A stretch of DNA of 64,000 nucleotides from Bugulina stolonifera (lineage: Eukaryota; Bryozoa; Gymnolaemata; Cheilostomatida; Bugulidae). The translations under genes were made by a program, and so were the position numbers. Numbering within the stretch: the first letter of the stretch is position 1; every line of letters starts with the position of its first letter. The notes below the pieces were generated by a model. That model was not told where the DNA came from. It searched no databases and saw only the letters and a program-made list of their open reading frames with translations. The stretch is from the NCBI GenBank assembly GCA_935421135.1, contig OW285191.1, forward strand, positions 13,829,700-13,893,699, given 5' to 3'. Shown piece after piece: positions 36,588 through 50,700 of this stretch.

Positions 36588-36696
36588 TATGTCTCTGGTT
36601 GTTTGTGCAATAAATGCATCGAAGCTCACTGTTCTATTTGTATGGATGGCCACAGACAAACCTTTTGACTGGGATCTAACATTATTTATTAATTCC

Positions 36697-36775
36697 TCGT
36701 CTTGTCTTGGCTAAGTTCCTAGATCTCAGGTTAGGGTAAAAGAGGAACAATCGAAGTTGCAGATCTTTTTTGTCA
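36697..36775 (-). repeat. LINE 3' tail fragment
   Basis: Clearly related, over about 80 bases, to the segment after the RT fragment at 21312-21392 (shared GTAAAAGAGGAAC-type core and T-rich end). No RT coding remains here. Confidence 0.55.
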
Positions 36776-37252
36776 TTATTATAAATCGAATATTAAAAAA
36801 GTGTCATATTATAAATATTTAACCGAACAACAACAAACAGATGTTTAATATTTGCATTGCCGTGGTGTGCATTTGCGTGCCATTCCCTGTCTCGTGGTTG
36901 CTAGTAGTGAGTAATTGTTTTAATCGTGAAAATTTAAATTGAATTAATTAATTTAAATTAATCTCATATATGGGGAATTACCGTAACATGAAACAGCATA
37001 TAACATAGAAAGATTCAATGTGTAGTGAGGGTGGCACTAAGTATAAATGTACAATCTCCATGTAGTGGTAGAGGCCACAACGCAATTAATATTGTCGATT
37101 TCAAAGGGCCATGACAATATGTGTAGTAAAGATCAAGGGCAGTTTACGAAGATAGACCATGAAGGACAGATGACGTACTTTGTTATCTTTAGCTGAAACT
37201 ATTCAAGGTTTGTGTTACAGTGTGTTATGTGTTATGTGTTATTTATTTGCAG

Positions 37253-37990
37253 ATGACTTCTAATACAATCAATAGCCTCCAGTCCACTGGCCTCCCTAAA
37301 GCTCCAAAGGTTCTTAGTATAATAGCTAACTCAGTTAACTCTCAATGGAACGAATCGTTGAAGGTGTATTCTGAGCAGATTACTATGAATGAAGTAAGTA
37401 GTTATGGGTTACTCATACCTCACTCATTATATCCATACCTGATGCATGTAGGCTGATATATTTGCACGTCCAATTAGCATGCAAGTAAATGCTTTTAAAG
37501 TTTTCAAATTTGAGCCGCAAGCAGATGATTGTGCAGGGATGTAATGTGAACGCATCAATCAATATTATATGAACTTTGCAGGAGGATGAAAACTCGAGAA
37601 ATTTTGTTGATAGGAAACTTAAAGACAGTTCAATGACTGACCAGGCGAAGTCAATGACTGCATCTTTGGCATTGCTTCGAAAGGAAATGGTATGAGCAAT
37701 ACAGTAGAAATTGTTCAGCACAGTTTGTTTCTTATTTTGAGGCATAATTGTTTATTTTATGGATTTTATGGCTTCTTATTTATTTTTTTACTTTATAGTC
37801 ATCTCTAAGGCAAATGGATGGCTACTTACTGTGTAAACTAATGAGTCTCTACACGGCTATTAATGAATACAAATCACAAGAAGATGATATTATGCTGTCT
37901 GAAAGTTCAGTAGACATGGTCCTAGAAGAGGAAGATGAGGAGTATGCGACCATAGATAATGACCCAACTTTACCTGTGTCCATTATATAG
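37253..37990 (+). CDS. FAM89: FAM89-family protein, complete
   Basis: Exons 37253-37393, 37582-37689 and 37799-37990 give 146 aa. Two conserved FAM89 blocks are present: LPKAPKVLSIIANSVNSQW near the N terminus and SLALLRKEMSSLRQMDGYLL followed by CKLMSLYTAINEYK in the middle. FAM89B (LRAP25) is a small adaptor that links MRCK and LIMK1 to actin dynamics in vertebrates (family knowledge); the job here is inferred only. The C terminus is acidic (VLEEEDEEYATIDNDP). The ATG directly follows a TTTGCAG acceptor, so a 5' UTR intron is likely. AATAAA at 38755. Confidence 0.88.
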
Positions 37991-39251
37991 TAGGTACTTA
38001 AGCCTACTTTGTTTCTCTGTTTTGTAGAAGGATAACTTAGATACTGTCTTCTAAAACCTAACTGCTGCAATCAACTATACCTACATGTACATCCTAGACT
38101 AATCTGTTTACATTAATTAACCTGAAGTACATTGCATATACCATTCAAAGAGCAAATCATGGCATATTTTATGGAGATTTTCTCTCACTACCTTCATTCA
38201 TACTTATCAAATCAACACTACTTATCAAATAATTGATATCAGAAATCAGGAAGATTTAATGAATTTATGGTGCTACAGCATGTAAGCTTTTTGAATGGTG
38301 AATAAGATATATTTATGTCTACAGGCTGTACGTTGCACAAAGTATTTACAAGCAGTACATGTACATCTATTTTCTCTGGATGGCTATTTGTTACATATCT
38401 GAGAATTATGGATACATATCTACCCCCCCCCCCCCACCTTTACAATGGTGCTCTAAATTATTATGTTTTTAGAACTTAGTTATGCAGGGCTAGCTCTTAG
38501 TTGTGAGCTGCCAAATTAAATTTCCCTTGTATCCAAGTAGACACACAAGCCGTGATTTCTACTTATATGATTTTTTTCAAGTTGTAAAATGTATACAATG
38601 TACATGTACTCAGTTATCTAATATATCAATCACTGTGTTTATGAATTGCAAGAAATATACTTGGGAATTTTCATATTATTTGTTATTGTTCTTGCCATAT
38701 ACACTCACTACACAGATCTACTCAAATCCATTGTATTGTAATACATTTAGTTTCAATAAACCAAATTGCTAAAGTTACATTTGTGGCGAATGTTAATCTG
38801 TAAAACAATTGGATTCACCATAGACTTTTCTCACCGTAGCCGTTTTAATGGGGTTCTGCGTAGTAGTTGACTCTATCAGTAACCTCCATCGGCATTGTCT
38901 AAGTGCCACATTCTTATATCTGTTCTGATCGTATCCATCAATGTTTCGGTCTACATCTCTTTCTCTTGTCTTCAACATTGGTGCACGATTATGTAAATGG
39001 ATGGACTTGAATATAAAAAGATGTTTAGGATAGGGCAGTAAAATTGCTGACAAAACAGCACATTTTATAGCTTGTACGTAGTTTGAGCAGTTGTAATTCA
39101 TGGCCGTAACTAGCCGCCTGAACTTTTTGTCAACAAAAAGCAAATATCAAGCTATTTTCTCAGTCATAGTTGGAAAGGGTTACTACCCTGCCTCTAGCAT
39201 AACATAAACATACTCTGATGAAAATTATGCTATTATGATGAATAATATACC
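37991..39251. other. FAM89 3' UTR and flank
   Basis: No gene found. It includes a run of about 14 C at about 38424-38437 and the likely FAM89 poly(A) signal. Confidence 0.5.
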
Positions 39252-40734
39252 CATAGAATTACCTCCCCTAGAATGCTTACTCATAGTCACGTGACAATAT
39301 CATTTCATTAGCGGGAGGTTCGCTAGTGTGGAACAGACGGATGAAGGTAGTTTTCTCATTGTTTACATTGGCAACCATTATAATTATATATACCACGAAA
39401 AATTTTTGGAAGGGGATTTCAATGCTTTCTCAGCTTTTTTGCTCAAATATTTTTTACAGAACATAGACTAGGTATGTTGATGTATATAAAACAGACCATA
39501 AAATTGGTTTAAAAGCTTTATGACTGTAATAAATTTGGCCACTAATTAGACTCTATTTCCATTGCTATAACCTATGTTTTATATATATTATAGTGGATCT
39601 ATTGTGCCCACCCAACTCTGTTGCCATGGTTTGTGATAAGAACTTGGGCTAACAATGTCAGCACAATATTTTGTTATATTGCTAGACAAAATCATAGGAA
39701 TAATATTAACACATTGGTAAATGTACCCAATCAATGAGTAAAATTAGTCAACTAATAATGGGACAGCTGACAACCACCATTTGGTACCTTAGGTTGAATG
39801 CCAGCATGCACAACACTACAGGATAAAGTTGTGCCATGATAGCTTATGCTATATACCACAGGAGTGTCACTGTATAGCTTATAATTATAGCTGAGTATTA
39901 ATTAATATTAAGTGATACAGGTACAGATTGCATGTAGGTGCACTTATACATGTAGATGAATAAATTATTTAGCAAATATTAGTACAGTAGGCTACATGTA
40001 CACTGGCCAATATTAGAAAGGTGTACAAATTGTGACGTAAAATTAATATTTATTTGTTAGCCTGAATTAGCCTGAACTGAGTAGATTATTTATAGACATT
40101 ATAGTATATCATTGTAGGATTAGTATACAGTATATATGTGATACAGCATAAAATTACTGGAGACCTTCATTGTATTGTAAAAGTATTGTTAATCAAAACC
40201 ATAGCTGGAAGTTTTGACAGGGTATATGTGAGGGAGGTTGAATCAGACAGGAGCCCTTATTCTAATACAGGTTGAATTATTAGATGAGAGACAATGATTC
40301 TGGTAATTCTCTGCTGGAAACATTAGGGAGAAGTTTATGATAAAAGCAACATTCTTAGCTCAGGTTCTTATCACAAACCATAATTACAAAAGTTGGGTGG
40401 GCGCAATAGATCCACTATAATATTTTATAAAACATAGGTTATGGCGATGGAAATAGGGTCTCTATTAGTGGTCAAATATATTACAGCCATAAAGCTTTGA
40501 AACAAATTTTATGGTCTGTTTTTAATACATTAACATACCTAGTCTATGTTCTGCAAAAAACATTTGGTCATAAAAGCTGGGAAAGTATTAAAATCCCTTC
40601 CCAAAAATTTTTCATCTTATATAAAATTATAATGGTTGCTAATGTAAACAATGAGAAAACAACCTTCATCCGGTTTCTCCTTGCGAGCGAGCGGTCACGT
40701 GATAAGTAAGCATTTTAGGGGAGGTAATTCTATG
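39252..40734. mobile_element. Foldback-like DNA element with roughly 400-bp inverted repeats
   Basis: The left end starts CATAGAATTACCTCCCCTAG and the right end is its inverse (CTAAAATGG-type variation inside). The inverted arms run to about 39655 and 40365 with frequent small differences. A perfect 8-bp target duplication AATATACC flanks it (39244-39251, 40735-40742). The centre (about 700 bp) has no ORF. The 8-bp duplication with CA termini suits P- or hAT-like families; I cannot assign it further. Confidence 0.85.
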
Positions 40735-40742
40735 AATATACC

Positions 40743-43264
40743 AAAGGCTAGCTTTGGAACTGAGCTTTCATTCAACCTATACAATTTATAACAAGGGTGT
40801 TTCAGTACCCCACCCACTGGTTTTCTCTAATTTCTATTTGCCAGGAAAATAGACTATGCTAATTACTTTACAATGAGTGAATTTTGCTAGAGTATTGTGG
40901 CCATAGCAAAATAATGATTGTTATTACCAGTTATTAAAACAAAAATAATGACTCCTGTCAATGGCCCCTATTTATGTTGTGACAGTGCTAGCATTATTCT
41001 TGAAGACATTTTTGAAGACATTTTTGAAGGCATTATTTTTGTAATATTTGAGGGCTTGTGCAAATGTCCTCAAACATTACAAGGCAGACAGGTAAGAGCA
41101 ATAGTCAGGGTAACTGCAGTACTGTGATCAGTTAGTTGGGGTAACTGCAGTACTGTGATCAGTTAGTCAGGGTAACTGCAGTACTGTGATCAGTTAGTCG
41201 GGGTAACTGCAGTACTGTGATTAGTTAGTCAGGGTAACTGCAGTACTGTGATTAGTTAGTCAGGGTAACTGCAGTACTGTGATTAGTTAGTCAGGGTAAC
41301 TGCAGTACTGTGATTAGTTAGGATAACTGCAGTACTGTGATCAGTTAGTCAGGGTAACTGCAGTACTGTGATTAGTTAGTCAGGGTAACTGCAGTACTGT
41401 GATTAGTTAGGATAACTGCAGTACTGTGATCAGTTAGTCAAAAGGATAACTGCAGTACTGTGATCAGTTAGTCAAAAGGATAACTGCAGTACTGTGATCA
41501 GTTAGTCAGGGTAACTGCAGTACTGTGATTAGTTAGGATAACTGCAGTACTGTGCTTAGTTAGTCAGGGTAACTGCAGTACTGTGATCAGTTAGTCAGGA
41601 TAACTGCAGTACTGTGATTAGTTAGTCAGGGTAACTTGCTCAAATATGCAGGTTAAACGCATCAATGTAGCAGTTTTGTGTGTGCATTTTCCAAAAATTT
41701 CCCGGGGGAAGACCCTCGGACCCTCTCCCATACGGGAGGGCGCTTTGGTGCTCCTCTCACACCCTCCCCGCACCGCTACCATAGCCAGTCTAACTCTGGC
41801 CGCCTCAACTTTTTCAACAAAGTTACCCCTAAATTGATGTACTGTGTGCATGTACATTACAACTTAGCATGGTGTGCAAGAAATTTTTAACAGCAGTTGT
41901 CCACTCCTGAAGGTGCAGAACTGTTTCTGGAGTTGTCATACCAATACTTGTACCGCTTTAGCTCAATTATAGCCTGTGCGGCACTGTTACTGATTCAGCT
42001 TGGTATACCAAATAGAAGATAAATGTTCATTTTATACGCATCTACGGCCAAGTACGAATAGGCCTGCAATAAAAACTTTTGCTAGAATTTCAGCTGATTG
42101 TTGTATTATTATTTATCTATTATTAATTATAGAATATTATTTATTTTTTATTTTATTAGTAGGTCTGGGAACAGTTAATATATTAAGTTAATTGTGAAAA
42201 AAATGTCTAAAATGTCATTGTGCGTTCTGTGGCTTTTGAAATGATTACCGCGTATTGTTATTGTACCCGAAAGCTTCTGAACTGATAACATAACATTCAT
42301 AAACATCAACATAACATAAACATAAACATCATTATAATGTACATTTACATCATTATAATGTACATTTACATTATTACTACTGTAAATTTACATTAGATCA
42401 TCGATTATGAACTCCTTAGGCTTGTCTTAATCGTATGATTACAAGTATAAGATAAATAATATATTACTTAGTATATAATAATAATATAATATAATAAATT
42501 ATAATTAATAAAATAATTATAATACTATACTCATACTTATACTGTTATACTAATACTGTGTTGTGTTTCTACTTACCTGAGACTAAGAGACCGACTTGTA
42601 GTTTAATTTTTGTGGAGCTAGTTCCTGGCATGCATAGCCTACATCTTCTTTTGAAAGACAAATCGACTACAAAGTCGATGTTAACATTGAATGTTCAACG
42701 CTGCACCTACTAAGATAGGACCAGCACTCTCATAATAATGATAATACTGATTCGGTGATTGATAATTAGTGTTATGTAAACTTTATTCCGTACTTAATTA
42801 CCATTAATCTGTTTTGGTGAATATGATTGCAAATGATCTGTAGGCTGGAAGATGCCAGCCAACACTACCAACTCTGATAGAACTTAGTCAACTTTCAGAA
42901 CAACATGTATTTTGTCAACTCTTTTGAGAGCAGTTCTGTATTACAACCCCGTCTAACCTTCAATCTATACAACTAGTTTCAGTCTAGCAGTTGTAACAGC
43001 CTAATGCACTGGTTAAGTTAGTGATCTGTAGATCAGTGGGTTTAGCCTTGTGTTAACTCGTTCCTGTTGTGGAAGAGGATCTTTCACTCAGAACTCTCTT
43101 CTCTGGGGCGAATATGATTATTATAATAGTGTAGGCCTATATACTTATTCATTACACAAGCAATCTGTTTCCTATCAAAATTCTCCATTGAATAAATGCA
43201 GGACCCCATAGATGGAAAGGAGAACAAACTCAGTACCTAAACTTTTGTTGGCAGATGTAAAAAA
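40743..43264. other. Intergenic, mostly repeats, upstream of the ankyrin-SOCS gene
   Basis: Contains the 31-bp minisatellite (41105-41640), a GC-rich patch at about 41695-41810 unlike its surroundings that may be an old DNA-transposon piece, and AT-rich low-complexity DNA at 42280-42540. No supportable gene. Confidence 0.5.
41105..41640. repeat. 31-bp minisatellite
   Basis: About 17 copies of GGTAACTGCAGTACTGTGAT followed by CAGTTAGTCAG, with shortened variants lacking GTCAG. Each unit carries the palindrome CTGCAG and often TGATCA, and can fold (AACTG with CAGTT). Confidence 0.93.
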
Positions 43265-46200
43265 ATGGCAGCATCACGACGTTCTATCTTAGGAGAGGCT
43301 GAGGACATATTTGACATCGACAGTGTTAAATGCAGAAAGAATATTCATCACAGGGATATGTTTAAGGTGCTTGTTAAAAACTCTTCAAGTATTTTTGTAT
43401 TTTATTATACTGCCCTGATGCATATACGCTATGAATCAAGTCTCTGTTGATTCATTACGTTTACACGGCCTGATGGAGCATTTGCAATAGTAGAGCTACA
43501 ATTTGATCCCATCACCATTCTAAACAGTATAGGTACCTCTATTCCTTCGGTTATGTGTTATTTCTAATTGAATAATAGTCTTTATGTATTATATGTAGCT
43601 GCTGCAAGAAATGGTTATCAGTCTTAGAAAAGGTAACCTTAGTAGTCAGTCAGTTGATAACATAAAGTCCTTGAACTTGACTGAGCTTCATAAGGCTGTC
43701 ATCTGCAACTCTTATGATGAGGTAGGCTATCGGTGCTAAGTACTTGCCTACTAAATTTTATGTTCTGCAGTTCCTTACAGGTATACCCTGATGTTATGTT
43801 GTGTAGCTTAATGTTCAACTTCAATGCAGAGGTAAAATTTCAGGTATTAGAATTCTAGAAACCTAGTCAATTTTATAACTATCATGTTGTGAAAATATGC
43901 ATCGCAGTCTCGAGCATAACAAATTCTCAGCTGACACTGGTTTTCCTGCGTCAAACATGAATAGCAGCTAGACGATTGGGGGAGTTGTAGGCCTATATTG
44001 TGGTTGGTGGAATATTTTCTAGGTCCAGAGTCTATTAAAAACTTCGGACTCTCTTTCTACCATCAATTATAGAACAGTGATGGGAGAAACAGCGCTCTAC
44101 TTTGCTGCTTATATGGGATCTACAGCGTAAGTGTTTGCCTTGGGCTCATTGAATCCATATGCATTTATTTATCCTTTTGGTACTCTGCTAATGGAAATAT
44201 CGACATTGCTTGGCATAGATAAGGATGTTCCTTTCAGGTAGCAGAGTAGTTTTAGACCGAGGGAAGTATTTGTATGGAGACATGGCAGCCATGCACTACC
44301 AATGCGTGGGTGTAATGATATGTGTTATGATCTGTTATAAGTGGTGCCTTGTGTTTCTATCTCAAAGATTGGTTCTGCTACTACTAGAGAATGGTGCTGC
44401 CGTCACTTCTGCTGACACTACTGATGAGAGTGAACTGTTGGGAGCTGTTCGTACCAACCAAACCTTTATAGCAGAAACTCTACTATCCAAAGGTACACAC
44501 ATCACCTTGCCGTAGCTAACTGTGGATGTTATACTGTTTTCTGTTTTAAAATTAGATTAAATGACCCGCACCTAGGAAGGAAAACCTTGTACCTTGATTT
44601 AATGATGGAATTTGGACACAGTATGTCCATTGGCAGATTACTTATCATTTATCATACAAAACTGTACAATTGGTTTATTTATGTAGTATATACAATCATG
44701 GAGGTTTTCTATGTGTATATACATTTATGTACATTATTCATTAAGCCATATTTGTTTACAAAGTAAATTATGTGATGTTGTACGAGAATGTGTAGAATAA
44801 AACTACATTTTGTCCAAGTATCATACCATGCAATTACGACTAACTCTACAGGCAGTAATATTAACGTAATCTGTGAAGACTGGGCTGCTATCCATGTGGC
44901 CTGTTTCCAGAAGTCTCCCTCCATTATTAAACTACTAGTCGACAATGGTGCTGATGTGAGTGCAGTTGGAGATTGGAATTATGCTCCCATTAACCTGCTC
45001 TTTATTGAATACTGCAGTAAACAGCGATACATACTGCAATGCAACGATGAATGGGCTATCAACAGGTAATTCTATTGTGCAATGAATGTAGATTTGAAGT
45101 AAACTGCTGTTTTTTTTATTCTGATTAGTTATATTCATGGTGTTCTTAGCAAATTCAATAATGACAGCTGCTGATTTCCAGATGTTTAGAGGAGTTGACT
45201 AGGTCTCTTCAAATCTAGACCCAAACTACTGGAGCCAATGCGCACTTGGTAAATGGTGTGCCCCTTTAATGGCCCTGTAATATCCTGTGCATCGTATATT
45301 GTCTGCTACATGATTGCTGAGTTCCATAGGCATGTTAATGACAGTCTATGTTACTTGATTGCTTTGCAGTGTGTTTTCCAGTATCATGCACGCCCCTATC
45401 CATGTTGGGAAAGTTTGCTTATTTTATGACAGTTTAAATATAGATGTGCAAGTGTGCACCTAGAATATATCATCTAATTTTATACATTTGTAGAATATGC
45501 TGGTACATCAATGCTGATGAATTGGAGATTACATGTATGCGCCAGTGTCTATGTGTGATGCATCCAATTAGTTTTTACCCCACATTGTAACATTATGAAA
45601 ATTTGGTTTTAATTTACCAGTAGGCATACTTGAAGACTTTTTGCCATTTATTGTTTAACCTGTGTTCTAGGTAACCCTCCAGTGGTAGGACGGGCTCTTA
45701 CTATGCTCTCTCCTACAGTTCTACGGACTCTGTTAAACAACGGAGCCTGTGCTACCAGTTTGTTTGAATACTCTAAGAGAGCCTTGCACGATGAGCTAAC
45801 ATTATACAGTGTGTTATATACCAAGATAGGTACTGACATTACTATACTATTATTATTATTGTTGTTATTATTATGTACATGTATGTGTTGTGATAGTGAT
45901 AGTGAGGCCTCTCGTTGTCATAGATCATCTTATAACAATGGAAGATAAATAGTCCTATTTATTGATGGATAATTCCTTGCATGTTTTTGATGCCTCAAAA
46001 GTCATACGGATTGTGGAAATGCTGGACTGCTTCACCCTTTGGCCTATCAGAACTAAAGCAGTAAATCGTTGAATGAAAAATTGACTCACAAATACCTTAT
46101 GGTCAGCAAGGGCAATATGCCTAGGGAGCTACTTAGAAGTAAGTAGATGTGATCTGTTGTTTGTTTACAAATGTATGTGCTGCCTGGACCAGTCTTATTA

Positions 46201-46634
46201 TGTTTTATTATTGTTCTAACCACAATATCCTCTAATCAACAGGTTTCGGTGTGGCAGACAGAGTGGATAGATATTGTGATTGTCTCCACTTGCTCATTAA
46301 TCATGGAGTTGAACCAGAGGCATATGAAGGGCACAAGTGGCCAGCAAGGCTATTACTGAGACAGCTCAAGTATGTTAAAGTCACCTCAAGGCAGCCTCAT
46401 ATGGAGCCTGTATTCAAACTGCTAATCACTTACTGTACTGAGCCTCAGAGTTTGAAGTCTCTTAGCCGCAGAGTGGTGAGGAGAAGTTTGGGACACCCTC
46501 TGTCAAGTAAACTTAAGGAACTAAGTCTAATCTTACCTAAAAGTGTACAGTCATTTGTTTTACTATCAGATATAGGAATTTTTGTAGATGGCAATTCTGA
46601 AATAATGCATGCATCCTACGAGTCTACCCCTTAG
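43265..46634 (+). CDS. Ankyrin repeat and SOCS box (ASB-like) protein, complete
   Basis: Exons 43265-43366, 43599-43721, 44023-44126, 44368-44492, 44852-45065, 45494-45534, 45671-45829 and 46243-46634 give 419 aa in one frame. Ankyrin-type helices are visible: GETALYFAAYMGSTALVLLL LENGA, WAAIHVACFQKSPSIIKLLV DNGADV, TVLRTLLNNGA, CLHLLINHGV. A SOCS-box-like end (residues about 359-400, SLKSLSRRVVRRSLG then LSLILPKSVQSF) resembles the Elongin B/C-Cullin 5 docking motif of ASB proteins, which bring substrates to an E3 ubiquitin ligase (family knowledge). The 41-nt exon 6 was chosen because it is the one candidate found that repairs the reading phase. The LPLP core is replaced by LSLILP. AATAAA at 46928. 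It is convergent with ZFYVE1. Confidence 0.78.
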
Positions 46635-47756
46635 CAGAATGGTAACTGGACACTGATAGTGCATTGACATTTACTGCATATTTTAGTGCTAATACTGTAC
46701 ATAGCATTTAGTACAATAATATGATTTATGCAAGCCTACATGAATGAATGACCACAGACCATATTTAGTGTTCTCCCATAGCCAAAGCCCGTATTGCAGA
46801 CACCTCTACTTCTTTTACTGGAATGGAAGAGTATTTGTGTTGTATTATGTAACTATACATTTGATAATTGCATTTTTTACCTCATAGAGTCATTTTTGTA
46901 TCAACAAAATAGTTGATTCATGAAGTAAATAAACTGCCCAATACCCATAGTACACCACTGCAGCTAATGATTCATAAACAGAACAAGTTCCATTTTTATT
47001 CATTTATATTTTGTTGTTTGATTTTTTCTAAAACCAGTAAATCAATGTTTCACTATTGAATAATGCAAATATAAAAACATAGAAAACAGAGGTGCAAATA
47101 GCCTAGGTGTCAAATCAAAACAGTAGTCTATACACCATTAATACCTTTTCCTTGATTATAAAAATTCACGACATGCATGTTTAATAAATAAGATATGAAT
47201 ATAATAATAACTCAGTATGTACACTGTAACTCAACATCGAGTGCATGACGGAGAGCTAAAATGAAAACAGTAACACGATTTACAGCGGAGTTATAAAAAT
47301 ATAGATAATACAAAAATCTTTCACAATGAAATAATGCTCATCACAAAATTTTTACGTTTTTTAGCAAATGACAGCACGAAGAAAGCCACCATGAGGTCAT
47401 GACTCATAAACCACAACTGGCATTTATAACTTAATGAACATATTCTTGCTGACTTGACATTTTATATCAGATAATTTTTTTTTAATTTAATAAATTAAAT
47501 GGTAAGTTTTTACTTTTTTATCTTAATGGTCCACTATATGATGTGCAAATTTATTTTAAAACCAATTTAAAGATAGACATTAATCTAATAGTGGACCAGG
47601 TTTGAAGTTGATCAAATATATAAATTATGATGGACATGTAAAACAAAAATCACTAATTCTACAATCAAAATAAGATGTGTATGAGTGTTATATCTCATGC
47701 TAGATAAATAATAGAATTCTCTGCAGAACAGATTTTGAGGTAATATTGATTCATCT
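46635..47756. other. 3' flanks between two convergent genes
   Basis: About 1.1 kb of AT-rich DNA between the stop codons of the ankyrin-SOCS gene and ZFYVE1. No ORF or repeat of note beyond poly(A) signals. Confidence 0.6.
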
Positions 47757-50700
47757 TTAGAGCACACCTTCTTTCTTATAGCAGGTGTCACATACTCTCA
47801 CATCTCTGTCCCATCCTTTGGAGGGCACCTGTCTACTGTTGCTAGAGCAACGAGCACACACTCCATAACCACATGCTCTGCAATGATGAATGGTGAGTTT
47901 TGGACCAAATTCATCATTACACTGATGACAGTTTGTGATCAGATGGTCTGGAACCCAGTACTCTGGTCGGGCGGAGTCTTTTATCATTTCTATAAATAGA
48001 ACATTACTACTTGTTACCATTTCATGTCGTGTAAAATATAGAAGTGGATGATGTCACTGTATTATAAATTAATACAGAATATGTTTTATACAAAAATATC
48101 ATTCCAGTCGCTAACTACGTGTACATTAGGTGTCCAGCTATAGTTTGTCATCAACAGTGGCTGCCACTAAGCGTAAGGTGTTGGTCACCAAGAATAAGGT
48201 GGTTGTTAGTACTCTGCTCACCAATAGGATAGTCAATAGCCACAGCTGCTACAGCACCCAGTACTGTCTGTACATTCTCCACCAGCTGTCTGGGTATGAG
48301 AGAATTACCGTCTCCTTCTGGAGTCCCACCTGCCAACCACAAAAGATCATTACATGTACCTAAAAGCTCAATATGACATACACACCTACATGTATCTACT
48401 AACTGTGCGGAATACACAGTGTATGTATTTTGGAGTCATGACTTTGTGCATCAAAGTAATAAGAGTATATTATAGGTGTTAAATATGGGAACTCGACGTT
48501 AGTGGTCATAGTTAGAAGTTGTCCTCTCCCAAATGGCAATCAAATTAGGAGAGAACAACTTTTTATTATTCTTCCTTGCTAAAAATACATCTTATTATTA
48601 TCAGTAGCTAATATGTGCCCATGGAGCTACTTGTTACTCTTGAAGAGAGCATCTAGTTGATATCTAAGATGACAGTTACCTCTGACTGCAGCGCCATCTG
48701 GTAGATTGTAGCAAGATTCACACACTCGTACTGGAGTGGTACCCCAGCCCCTCTCCGGTACAGGCTTGCTATACTGTGTACACTCATCACAGAACCCCTT
48801 GCCACACCCCCTGCAGTGGTGCTTCTTCTCCTGCTCCCCAAACTCCCTGTGACAGCCGTGACACTCCTATAATACGGAAAAACCGGTAGCTGAAAGTGGA
48901 ACTACATGTACATGTACATATTGTAGTTCATTATACAAAAAGAATCTATCCAGTGTAGTAGCAGCTGTGAGAACTAGGTAGGAGCGCTACTAGTTTCATG
49001 TAGTGGCTTAGTAAAGTGTTGCACAAAGGAAATTCTCACCACAATATCAATATTGGGAACCCAGTAAGGCGGAGCCACTTGATCGGCTACCCAATCAGAA
49101 AGCATCTTGGTAGGTTTACTGCTATAAGCACCCACTGTGTCTGCTACGACCTTTACCCCATCTAATAGTTTTCTGGCTGCATTGTGTGTACCAGCAGGTT
49201 TAGCTGCCTGACCTGGCCATATATGCTTCACCTCTATCTGCACCTGCATTGTATATCCAACATATAGAGTACATTATGACTTGTACACCAGTAGTTTATG
49301 AGAGAGGATAACTTCTAAGCCTCTGTACCTATTGGGAAGAATTTGGTTCTAAGAATGCACAACAACTAGTCTATTTCAAACCACATCTAATCTTCTGTTA
49401 AAGGATACTAAGGTACACTGTATATATTGTGAAGACTCCCTGGTACAGTATAGTTATATTCTCAGAGAAATGTTGCAAAGCCTTCCAAAGAATCTAAGAG
49501 AAAAGTCTTCCAATACCATCCTAGACTAGTGGATATACAACCAACTCTACTCTATGTACTGTATATTATTTTCAGTGAGAAATTAATTAAAATGTGTAAT
49601 CATAGGTTTATCAATATAGCTTTATGTTGAACAGAACAACAGCATATACAGTAGTTTGTATAACACTATATAGAGCAATGACTCCACTATCTCTCACCAT
49701 TAGTAGCAGGAGCAGGCAACTACCAGCTACTGAAGAATATTAATGAAATATATTGGAATACTGGAACTTTATAGGAAGGGATATCATACCTCAGTTTCAG
49801 TGGGCTCCCTGTTGCCATACCAGTGCTGTCTGGATTTGTATATAACACCACAGTCATTACACTCCAGTATATACCCTGACCATGCATACTTGGCCACACC
49901 CATTAGACTGTTATCATCGGACGCACATGTCTTGGGTACTACGACATTTTTACGACCTTTCAAGTAACAGTTCTGTAACAGATGGCATTTAACACACGCT
50001 ATAAGTATGTATGTTTATGTCTGTTGGATAGTGTTCAGGTAACGTTGACCATTGACATCCACATGCTGCACAGTTTTAAGTACCCAAACTATAGCACCCT
50101 AAAATACTGATGCTTATGTGTGCAAAGGGATACAACTTTCATATGCAAACATATTTAACTATCAAAACAGTGCGTAATGATGTTAAACTTAGACTGCACA
50201 ATAATTAAAGCACCACAGTATAGCAGTCCAGTTGAGAGAATTTGTTTGTTATGGAGCGTTAAATGGACTATTAAGTGAAAGATAGAGCAAGGGCATGAGA
50301 GATAACGTTTATAAAATCATTGCCAGCATGCCTTTTATGTTGAGATAGAAGAACCATGTGTGTATACGGATATACAATGTACATTAATGTGGAACTACCA
50401 GGCTGGCACACTAGCGGCATGGAGACACTTGTGGAGCACTGTGTACTTACCTTGCATATATAGACCTTGTTATCATAGACATGTTTGTACTGACATGCGC
50501 CTTGGTGATTATGCTCATCTTTATGGTTCATGGAAGAAGAGCACCTGCCGTGACAGGCCAAGCACTTTGCAGCACAAGTAAAGAATTCCTCGGGGAAACT
50601 ATTTGGTGAATGGCTGTATATCTCACCTATGAATTTTTTATTGAGGACCTGAAAATAAATAAAAGACATTGCTACAATGTATATTAAATATAATACAGAT

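Larger units (their letters stand above)
32527..37252. other. Intergenic region between ubinuclein and FAM89, repeat-bearing
   Basis: The first part is the ubinuclein 3' UTR and flank. I found no supportable gene. It holds a 13-bp-arm inverted repeat (TGATGACAACTCC at 32315 with its complement ending 32356), the second palindrome unit (35700-35757), three copies of a GTCCCTTCCACTC-containing repeat (35758, 35956, 36532) and a LINE 3' tail (36697-36775). Open frames at 33012, 34211 and 36220 match nothing I recognise. Confidence 0.5.
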
